Shown: one piece after another, positions 1 to 5,267 of the stretch
Layout of the letters: every line of letters starts with the position of its first letter
Position numbering within the stretch: the stretch's first letter is position 1
Assembly: GCA_900546735.1 (NCBI GenBank)
Contig: URDW01000083.1
Coordinates: forward strand, 1 to 9,217
Direction: 5' to 3'
Origin: an uncultured Oscillospiraceae bacterium
GTDB taxonomy: Bacteria > Bacillota > Clostridia > Oscillospirales > Acutalibacteraceae
Length of the DNA stretch: 9,217 nt
Translations under genes and position numbers: made by a program
The notes under the pieces: model-generated
The model's input: the letters and a program-made list of their open reading frames with translations, nothing else
What the model was told of the DNA's origin: nothing
The model's database searches: none

Positions 1-26
1 GGCTCGGAGATGTGTATAAGAGACAG
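1..26. other. Nextera/Tn5 sequencing adapter (non-biological)
   Basis: Bases 8-26 read AGATGTGTATAAGAGACAG, the 19-bp Tn5 mosaic end used in Nextera library preparation. The preceding GGCTCGG is the end of the Nextera read-2 adapter arm. The RpoB reading frame is intact up to about base 28 (Ser-Val-Ser-Tyr), then runs into the adapter and would read the artefactual peptide PVSYTHLRA. In the opposite direction the adapter gives a false start reading MCIRDR. This is untrimmed adapter at a contig or read end, not a transposon in the genome, and should be masked. Confidence 0.97.
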
Positions 27-1251
27 GATAGGAGACAGAGGCAAAAATGTCGTCGATCACGATGTGCTTCGGCACCAGGTCGTCCTGGCGCAGCTCGATC
101 TCGGCTTTGAGCGCCTCTTCATCGTCGCCGCACTTTTCCAGGATCTCGCTGAGCACGCGGTACGACACGTTCTCGCGGATGCCGAGCGGCTTGCAGTCAA
201 AGTTTACATATTTTTTGATGTCGACCATGCCGTTCGAGCAGATCTTGATCTCGCGGCCGTCCACATCTACATAAGCTTCCATCACACCGGCGTTTTCGAT
301 GTCGAGCGCCTGCGCCTTGGAGATCACCTCACCGGCGTCGGCCAGGAATTCGCCCATCGGCGAAATGACGGGTCTTGCCAAACGCTGGCCGGCCAGGCGG
401 TTCGCCATGCCGAGCTTTTTATTGTATTTGTAACGGCCAACGCGGCTCAGGTCGTAGCGGCGCGAGTCAAAGAACAGGCCGTTCAGGTGTGCCTGCGCCG
501 TGTCGAGCGTCGGCGGCTCGCCGGGGCGCAGCTTTTTATAGACTTCAAGGAGTGCTTCTTCCGCGTTTTTGGTGGTGTCTTTTTCGATCGTTGCCTCAAT
601 GCGCTCATCCTCGCCGAAGAATTCGCGCAGCTGCGTGTCGCTCGACAGGCCGAGCGCGCGCAGGAACGTGGTAATATAGATTTTTCTGTTCTTGTCGATG
701 CGCACATAGAACACGTCGTTCACGTCGGTCTCGTACTCGAGCCAGGCGCCGCGGTTCGGGATAATGGTGTTCGTAAACAGCTCTTTACCCGTTTTGTCGT
801 GCGTCATGCCGTAGTAAACGCCCGGCGAACGCACCAGCTGTGAAACGATGCAGCGCTCCGCACCGTTGATCACAAAAGTGCCGCTGTCGGTCATCAGCGG
901 GAAATCGCCCATGAAAATGACGTTTTCCTTAACCTCGCCGGTCTTTTTGTTCTGCAGGCGGGCTTTGACCTTAAGGGGCTTTGCGTAAGTCACGTCGCGC
1001 GCCTTGCACTGTTCGATCGTGTACTTCGGCTCGTCATCCATCGAATAGTCTACAAAATCGAGCACCAGATCGCCCGTGTAGTCCGTGATGGAGCCGATGT
1101 CGCGAAACACTTCCGCAAGGCCCTCGTCCAGAAACCACTGGTAGGACTTTTTCTGCACTTCAATAAGGTTCGGCATTTTCATGACCTCATTGATCTTTGC
1201 AAAGCTCTTTCTGGTTGTTGTGCCCAGCTGCACGTCCTTCACATTCACCAT
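27..1251 (-). CDS. rpoB: RNA polymerase beta subunit, N-terminal part (truncated by contig end)
   Basis: The beta subunit of bacterial RNA polymerase forms one pincer of the DNA clamp and much of the catalytic centre. Only the first 408 codons are present; the gene runs off the left edge into adapter sequence. ATG at 1251 is preceded by AAGGAG at a suitable distance. Recognisable stretches are [16 protein letters not shown] (residues 26-41), [20 protein letters not shown] (114-133), [11 protein letters not shown] (137-147), [20 protein letters not shown] (285-304) and [13 protein letters not shown] (393-405), covering the protrusion and lobe regions. The main rifampicin-binding cluster and active-site segments lie beyond the edge. 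Arg133 and Val136 align with the N-terminal rifampicin positions Arg143 and Val146 of E. coli. Residue 134 is Cys where Val is usual. No rplJ/rplL precedes it; the upstream neighbour is divergent. Identification is certain; the end is artificial. Confidence 0.97.
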
Positions 1252-1400
1252 AAAGATTTCACTCCTTGTCTTGATCCAAACTCCAAAAAAGGCAAAAATC
1301 CGCAAAACCACGCCGTTTGCGGCGCACGCTGTGTGAATTTTTTGTGTACGAAAAAATGCTGAAAATTGCCTTTTGCGTACACAATGCCATTTTAATTTGG
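1252..1400 (-). promoter_or_regulatory. rpoB 5' leader with alternative hairpins (possible attenuator)
   Basis: This is the ~150-nt untranslated stretch between the predicted start site and rpoB. Three pairings are visible. A 9-bp perfect inverted repeat (TTGTGTACG, 1342-1350, with CGTACACAA, 1376-1384) encloses a 25-nt loop. Nearer rpoB a 7-bp inverted repeat (CCGCAAA, 1300-1306, with TTTGCGG, 1316-1322) has a 9-nt loop, and in the transcript it is followed by an interrupted U-rich run. That U-rich run (complement of 1287-1295) can instead pair over 9 bp with a segment in the first hairpin's loop (complement of 1366-1374). This could be an attenuator with competing folds, but the terminator stem is short and the U tract is broken by GCC. 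No known riboswitch or ribosomal-protein binding motif was recognised. Function is inferred only. Confidence 0.4.
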
Positions 1401-1406
1401 GTATAT

Positions 1407-1435
1407 ATAATAAACGAACGCAAACGACTTGTCAA
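1407..1435 (-). promoter_or_regulatory. Sigma-70/SigA promoter of rpoB
   Basis: On the minus strand the -35 box is TTGACA (1435-1430), followed by a 17-bp spacer and a -10 box TATTAT (1412-1407), five of six matches to TATAAT. The region just upstream (about 1436-1460) is rich in A and T tracts and could act as an UP element. Transcription should start near 1400, giving a ~150-nt leader. This is a near-ideal housekeeping promoter and explains how rpoB is expressed without the ribosomal protein genes that usually precede it. Confidence 0.85.
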
Positions 1436-1628
1436 GAACTTTTTTGATAATTTTTTACAAAGCTTTGCAGAAGCGGGAAAATAAAGTGCAAACGTACCCG
1501 TGTGTTTCTGAAAAGCACCTGCACCCTTCGCCATCCGGCTGTGTTTTGCAGCCAGTCGCCCGGCAGGCGCGCTGTTTTTGGCTATAATTTTTTCATAAAG
1601 ATTTCCGCAAAATCCGACCCCGGCACGC
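1436..1628. other. Divergent intergenic region, no gene seen
   Basis: Non-coding stretch between the rpoB promoter and the rightward promoter, part of the 471-base gap between the two start codons. It holds the A/T tracts behind the rpoB -35 box, a 10-bp palindrome CAAAGCTTTG (1458-1467), and a lone TATAAT (1583-1588) after a T run, reading rightward, with no convincing -35 box. A short leftward open frame across 1259-1534 spans the rpoB promoter, lacks a ribosome binding site and resembles nothing known, so it is not called. No tRNA or recognised structured RNA was found. Confidence 0.6.
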
Positions 1629-1657
1629 TTGTATTTGCATGCGCCTTTTGCTATAAT
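1629..1657 (+). promoter_or_regulatory. Promoter of the S66 remnant / peptide-binding lipoprotein unit
   Basis: TTGTAT (1629-1634), a 17-bp spacer and a perfect TATAAT (1652-1657). The bases before the -10 box are TGC, giving the extended -10 form TGnTATAAT (1649-1657), which offsets the weak -35 box. Transcription would begin near 1664, leaving a ~59-nt AT-rich leader before the ATG at 1723. No terminator lies between the decayed peptidase and the lipoprotein gene at 2247, so this promoter probably still drives the lipoprotein and the VanZ-like gene. Confidence 0.65.
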
Positions 1658-1665
1658 GATTCTGC

Positions 1666-1702
1666 TTAAAATTTTATAAATTAAAATTATTTAAAATTTT
1701 AT
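1666..1702. repeat. AT-rich direct repeat TTAAAATTTTAT in the leader
   Basis: TTAAAATTTTAT occurs perfectly at 1666-1677 and 1691-1702, a 25-bp offset, with a partial copy TTAAAATTAT at 1681-1690 between them. The unit is nearly self-complementary. It lies just after the predicted transcription start, where a regulator could bind, but such low-complexity AT sequence can also arise by chance or slippage. Nothing in the window identifies a cognate regulator. Confidence 0.45.
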
Positions 1703-1722
1703 TATGCCGGAGAGATGGCCGC

Positions 1723-2195
1723 ATGGATCTGATCAAGCCGAAAAAACTGCACAAAGGCAACACCGTGGCAGCGGTCAGTCCGTCCTGGGGCGCCGCCGGC
1801 GCGCCGGACATCCACTGGAAATACCGCCTTGGGATCCGGCGGCTGAAAGAGGAATTCGGCTTGCATGTGACGGCGGCGCCGAACGCATTAAAACCGGAAG
1901 ACGAATTGCGCGACCGCCCGAAGCTGCGCGCAGACGACATAAACTGGGCTTTTCAAAACCCCGAGATAGACGCGGTGTTCTGCAACATCGGCGGGAACGA
2001 TTCCAGCACAGTGCCGTTTTGCACCAGGAGATCATGCATATCGTGCGCGACAAATACGGCAGAAAAGACCTGCCGGTTTTGGCCGGCCTGAATTTTGGCC
2101 ATTCCTCGCCGATGTTCATCCTGCCGTACGGCGCACAGGCAGAAACAGACTGTACGACCGGGCGCTTTTCCATCTTGGAAAGCGCAGTGCTTTAA
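1723..2195 (+). pseudogene. LD-carboxypeptidase (peptidase S66 / MccF-like), internally deleted and frameshifted
   Basis: S66 serine peptidases trim murein tetrapeptides (LdcA) or cleave microcin C-type compounds (MccF) and are usually about 300-350 residues. The N-terminal part (1723 to about 2004) is typical: KPKKLHKGNTVAAVSPSWG, then a segment ending AVFCNIGGNDS (residues 84-94), the end of the first Rossmann-like unit. The family sequence then stops. From about 2022, in a different frame, the C-terminal end appears: DLPVLAGLNFGHSSPMFILP and a final FSILESAVL, with TAA at 2193-2195. About 190 residues are missing, including the segments that carry the nucleophilic Ser and the Glu; the presumed catalytic His (in NFGHSSP) remains. 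The 473-nt span is not a multiple of three, so the halves are out of frame. Start chosen by GGAGA at 1709-1713. A non-functional remnant is the best reading; an assembly deletion is possible. Confidence 0.88.
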
Positions 2196-2246
2196 ACCAA
2201 ACCTAAGAACTTTTTGATGATAAAGAAGATGACGGAGACGAAGAAT

Positions 2247-3905
2247 ATGAAAAAACGACTGAAAACCGCTTTTGCCCTGCTGCTTTGCTGCGCGCTTTGC
2301 GCCAGCCTTTTTGCCGGCTGTTCCTCCGGCGACGAAACACTGAATCTGATTTACCCGTTTTCCGGCGACGTGACCAGCTATGACCCGCAGATCGCCGCCA
2401 CGCAGGACGATTTCCTGATCATGGAAAACGTGTATGAGGGGCTGGTGCGCGTGGACGACGACGGCACCGTGCGCCCGGGCACTGCCGAAAGCTGGGAAGT
2501 GACCGACAGCGGCAGGACATACACATTTCACCTGAAACAGGGATGCAAATGGCACATCAGCGACGCGGTCAAAGAATTGATGGGCGAAAATTTTGCGCCG
2601 GACGTGACGGCGGACGATTTTGTATTTGCCCTGCAGCGCGCGGCAGACCCAAACACACAGTGCCCGCTGTTTTCCTCGATTTCCGGCATTGAAAATGCGC
2701 AGGACATCCAAGCCGGCAAAAAAAGCGTGTCTGCCCTCGGTGTAGAAGCGACCGACGACTACACGCTGGTGATCCGGCTGGCACAGGCGGACAGCGGCTT
2801 TTTGAACACGCTGGCAACGGCCGTGGCCGCGCCTTGCAACCGCGCATTTTTTGAAGCGACCAAGGGCCGTTACGGGCTGGAGCTTAAATACTCCATGTTT
2901 AACGGCCAGTTTTATGTTTCCAGCGAACTCGACACCTCCTATGTGCTCAGCCAAAACAAATCCTACAGCGGCCCGTCGCCGACAAAAGTGACCCGGCTGA
3001 CGCTGACCATCAACGAAGACCGTGCAAGCATTACGGAAAACCTGCTGTCCGGTCTGTATGACGCCGCGTTTTTGAGCGGTCATGAGGCCGCAGCCGTGCA
3101 GGCTGAGGAAGAAGGCATTACCGCCCTGCCCTACACCGACACGCTGTGGAGCTTTGTGTTCAACTGTTCGGATGAATTCCTGGCGAACAGCAACATCCGC
3201 CATGCGCTTTGCACGGCATTCGGCCAGGCCGATTTGAGCGAAACCGACTACCTGCAGACGGCGACCGGTTACATTCCGCCGTCATGTATGACCGGCGGCA
3301 GCGCCTACCGTGACAGCGCGCCGAACGCCGTTTACACACAAGACACACAAAACGCGACCGAACTGTGGGAAAAAGGCCTGGAGGAAACCGACATGAGCAC
3401 CGTGACGCTGACGGTGCTGACCACTTCGGACATGGAGGAGTATGTGCTGGAAGTTTTCCAGGACGTACAGGCTTCGATCGGCAAGATCGGCCGCTACGGC
3501 TCCGGTGATGACGCGCAGGAGATCGATTTTACCATGAAAACCGAGGTGCTCAGCGAAAGCGAACTGCAAAGCCGCGTTGCCGCCGGCAACTACCAGCTGG
3601 CATTCATGCGTTTTCAGGCCACGTCCGACAACCCCTATGCCTTTATCCAGTCCATCAACGCCACCGCCGCCTATTCTTCCGCCGGCACGAGCGCATTTGC
3701 CAGTGAGCTGCAAACGCTGGCCGGACGCAGCAGCAGCGAGGCTGAACTGTGCGCCGACTGTGAAAAGAAAATTTTGGATACATATTCCGTCTGCCCCGTC
3801 TTTTTTGAGACCAGTTACTACGCCAGCGCCAAAAACGTGACCGGGATCCAGTTCCATGCCGGCAGCGGCCGTGTGAATTTCTGCAATGCAGCGCGAACAG
3901 ACTAA
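2247..3905 (+). CDS. Oligopeptide-type ABC transporter substrate-binding lipoprotein (SBP_bac_5 family)
   Basis: An extracellular binding protein anchored by lipid to the outer face of the membrane, expected to capture peptides or similar ligands and deliver them to an ABC permease. The start at 2247 was chosen over upstream ATGs (2214, 2229) because it follows GGAG at 2234-2237 and gives a clean lipoprotein signal: MKKR, a hydrophobic core, then lipobox LFAGC with Cys25. The 552-residue length suits the family. Family signatures are the AESWEVTDSGRTYTFHLKQG segment (residues 80-99) followed by CKWH, then DVTADDFVFALQRAADP (119-135), and a late YQLAFMRFQ...NPYAFI stretch. No permease or ATPase genes are nearby, so it is an orphan that would need a transporter encoded elsewhere. 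It lies 51 bp after the S66 remnant, suggesting a former peptide or murein-peptide uptake role. The ligand cannot be told from sequence. Confidence 0.9.
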   Translation: MKKRLKTAFALLLCCALCASLFAGCSSGDETLNLIYPFSGDVTSYDPQIAATQDDFLIMENVYEGLVRVDDDGTVRPGTAESWEVTDSGRTYTFHLKQGCKWHISDAVKELMGENFAPDVTADDFVFALQRAADPNTQCPLFSSISGIENAQDIQAGKKSVSALGVEATDDYTLVIRLAQADSGFLNTLATAVAAPCNRAFFEATKGRYGLELKYSMFNGQFYVSSELDTSYVLSQNKSYSGPSPTKVTRLTLTINEDRASITENLLSGLYDAAFLSGHEAAAVQAEEEGITALPYTDTLWSFVFNCSDEFLANSNIRHALCTAFGQADLSETDYLQTATGYIPPSCMTGGSAYRDSAPNAVYTQDTQNATELWEKGLEETDMSTVTLTVLTTSDMEEYVLEVFQDVQASIGKIGRYGSGDDAQEIDFTMKTEVLSESELQSRVAAGNYQLAFMRFQATSDNPYAFIQSINATAAYSSAGTSAFASELQTLAGRSSSEAELCADCEKKILDTYSVCPVFFETSYYASAKNVTGIQFHAGSGRVNFCNAARTD

Positions 3906-4344
3906 ACAAATCCGGCGCGGCGTGAGCTGGGCGCTCTGCCTGGTATGTATGGCACTGATTTTTTACTTTTCATCGCGCACGGCGGCGCAGTCTATGGAAC
4001 AAAGCGGCAATGTGCTTTTGGCGCTGGAAAAAATACTGGGGCAAACGCTGACGAGCTTTGCGGTGCGCAAAGGCGCGCATTTTGCAGAGTACGCCGGGCT
4101 CGGCTTTCTGTTTGCAAATGCCCTGTACCAAAGCGGCAAAAAGCATTGGGGCATCTGGGCGGCCGTCCTGACTTCGCTTTATGCCATAACCGACGAAGTG
4201 CACCAGCTTTTTGTGGAGGGCCGCGCCTGCCAGTTTACCGACTGGCTTTTGGACACGGCGGGCGGCATTGCCGGCGCCGCCTTGTTTTTGGCGCTGCTGC
4301 TTTTGCTGCGCCTGATCGCCGAAAGAACAAAGCACGCCGCTTGA
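3886..4344 (+). CDS. VanZ-family integral membrane protein
   Basis: A 152-residue protein of the VanZ-like family, named for the teicoplanin-resistance accessory VanZ; most chromosomal members have no assigned role, so resistance should not be assumed. About four membrane segments are visible (residues ~13-29, 64-81, 87-102 and 121-143). Family motifs: FYFSSR (26-31), RKGAHFAEYAGLG (61-73), TDEVHQLFVEGR (102-113) and DWLLDTAGG (119-127), with the conserved charged and His residues intact. The ATG at 3886 overlaps the end of the lipoprotein gene by 20 nt and has only a weak ribosome binding site; an in-frame stop at 3874-3876 rules out a much earlier start. Translation is therefore probably coupled to the upstream gene. 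The TGA stop lies inside the -35 box of the next promoter. Confidence 0.92.
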   Translation: MQREQTKQIRRGVSWALCLVCMALIFYFSSRTAAQSMEQSGNVLLALEKILGQTLTSFAVRKGAHFAEYAGLGFLFANALYQSGKKHWGIWAAVLTSLYAITDEVHQLFVEGRACQFTDWLLDTAGGIAGAALFLALLLLLRLIAERTKHAA

Positions 4345-4369
4345 CAGCCAGTGCTGATTGTTTTAAAAT
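4341..4369 (+). promoter_or_regulatory. Sigma-70/SigA promoter of nagB
   Basis: TTGACA (4341-4346), a 17-bp spacer, and TAAAAT (4364-4369; five of six matches). The VanZ-family stop codon TGA (4342-4344) is inside the -35 box, so the two genes are packed without a terminator. The start site should fall near 4376, about 58 nt before the nagB ATG. This separates nagB-metG-tatD as its own transcription unit, although read-through from the upstream genes also looks possible. Confidence 0.8.
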
Positions 4370-4396
4370 ACTTTAAAAGCACAGTAAATTTTAAAC

Positions 4397-4413
4397 TTTT
4401 GCCTTGCGCAAAA
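4397..4413. promoter_or_regulatory. Inverted repeat in nagB leader
   Basis: TTTTGC (4397-4402) and GCAAAA (4408-4413) form a perfect 6-bp inverted repeat around a 5-nt centre, about 20-40 nt after the predicted nagB start of transcription. Its position is suitable for a roadblock operator or a small RNA hairpin. It does not match the NagR/DasR-type operator or a catabolite cre site as I know them, so a regulatory role is only a guess. Confidence 0.3.
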
Positions 4414-4433
4414 ACGGAAAAAGGAGAAGACGT

Positions 4434-5165
4434 ATGAACATCCTGATTTTTGACAACGAAAACGAGATCAGCACCGCCTCCGGCAGCCTGATCGCATCGC
4501 AGGTCACCGAAAAACCGAACGCCGTGCTCGGTCTGGCGACCGGCTCCACCGCCCTGATTCCTTACAAGACCATGATCCGCCTGTATGAGGAAAAAGCCGT
4601 CAGCTTTGCCGGCGTGACCAGCTTTAACCTGGACGAATACTGCGGCCTGGACGTACATAACGAAAACAGCTACTACAGCTTTATGCACGACAACCTGTTC
4701 CGCCACATCGACATCTGCGAGGACAACACGCATTTTTTGAACGGCAATGCAGAAAATACTGAGGCAGAATGTGCCGCTTACGACAAAATGATCGAAGCGG
4801 CCGGCGGCATTGACATACAGCTGCTCGGCATCGGTTCCGACGGCCACATTGCGTTCAACGAGCCCTGCGGCCATTTTCCGGAGGGCAGCCACATCGTAAC
4901 GCTGGACGAGCGCACGATCCGCGACAACGCACGCTTTTTCAACTCCATTGACGAGGTGCCGACCCAGGCGCTGACGATGGGCATCGGCTCCATCATGCGT
5001 GCGCGCAAGATCCTTTTGATCGCGACCGGCGAAAACAAAGCGCAGGCCGTGCAGCAGATGGTGGAGGGCGAAATCAGCCCGATGTGCCCGGCATCCGTCC
5101 TGCGGCTGCACCCGAACGCGACCATCATGCTGGACCGCGCTGCGGCAAGCCTGCTGAAAAAATAA
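4434..5165 (+). CDS. nagB: Glucosamine-6-phosphate deaminase
   Basis: Converts glucosamine 6-phosphate to fructose 6-phosphate and ammonia in the cytoplasm, feeding amino sugars (including recycled cell-wall GlcNAc) into glycolysis. The 243-residue product has the length of the short Firmicutes-type enzyme. Motifs: LGLATGST (residues 32-39, phosphate loop), SFNLDEYCGL (63-72), SYYSFMHDNLF (79-89), LLGIGSDGHIAFNEP (130-144) and ALTMGIGSIM (179-188). Asp67, Asp136, His138 and Glu143 align with catalytic Asp72, Asp141, His143 and Glu148 of the E. coli enzyme. The usual Pro after GST is Ala here (Ala40). ATG at 4434 follows AAGGAG at 4421-4426; an earlier ATG at 4404 would add ten mostly basic residues and lacks a site. 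It has its own promoter. No nagA or amino-sugar transporter is adjacent, which is somewhat unusual. Confidence 0.96.
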   Translation: MNILIFDNENEISTASGSLIASQVTEKPNAVLGLATGSTALIPYKTMIRLYEEKAVSFAGVTSFNLDEYCGLDVHNENSYYSFMHDNLFRHIDICEDNTHFLNGNAENTEAECAAYDKMIEAAGGIDIQLLGIGSDGHIAFNEPCGHFPEGSHIVTLDERTIRDNARFFNSIDEVPTQALTMGIGSIMRARKILLIATGENKAQAVQQMVEGEISPMCPASVLRLHPNATIMLDRAAASLLKK

Positions 5166-5267
5166 CGGCCCGGCAGCGAAACAGCCGCTGGATACATCAC
5201 AAAAAGCGACACAGGCGAGCAGTCTGTTTTCACATTAAACCTGGATTAATCAAAGGAGGCACCGCGT
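5166..5267 (+). promoter_or_regulatory. nagB-metG spacer with strong metG ribosome binding site
   Basis: A 102-nt gap holding a near-perfect ribosome binding site AAAGGAGG at 5252-5259, eight bases before the metG ATG. A small inverted repeat CAGCG/CGCTG is present near the start but has no T tract, so it is not a terminator. There is no convincing promoter and the gap is too short for a T-box leader, the common control of synthetase genes in Firmicutes. metG is therefore most likely read from the nagB promoter. Confidence 0.6.

Noticed and set aside
1..26. Transposon end (Tn5-like mosaic end) as a mobile element
   Set aside because: The 19-bp end is joined to the rest of the sequencing adapter arm, and no transposase or second end is present. 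It is library adapter, not a genomic insertion.
10..843. Rightward 277-codon open frame starting MCIRDR
   Set aside because: It is antisense to rpoB, and its start and first residues are translated Nextera adapter, a known database artefact.
1259..1534. Leftward 91-codon open frame upstream of rpoB
   Set aside because: It spans the rpoB promoter and leader, lacks a Shine-Dalgarno sequence and has no family resemblance.
1953..3203. Leftward 416-codon open frame
   Set aside because: Antisense to the S66 remnant and the lipoprotein gene; no recognisable domain and no ribosome binding site. Explained by codon bias of the real genes.
3886..4344. Glycopeptide resistance determinant (VanZ)
   Set aside because: The family is widespread in chromosomes without resistance, and no vanA/B/H/X/Y or regulatory genes are nearby. 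Only the family name is justified.
4179..5111. Leftward 310-codon open frame across the VanZ-like/nagB boundary
   Set aside because: Antisense to two well-supported genes and to the nagB promoter; no ribosome binding site or family match.
5166..5267. T-box or SAM riboswitch before metG
   Set aside because: The gap is about 100 nt with no T-box motif, no specifier-loop layout and no terminator hairpin.
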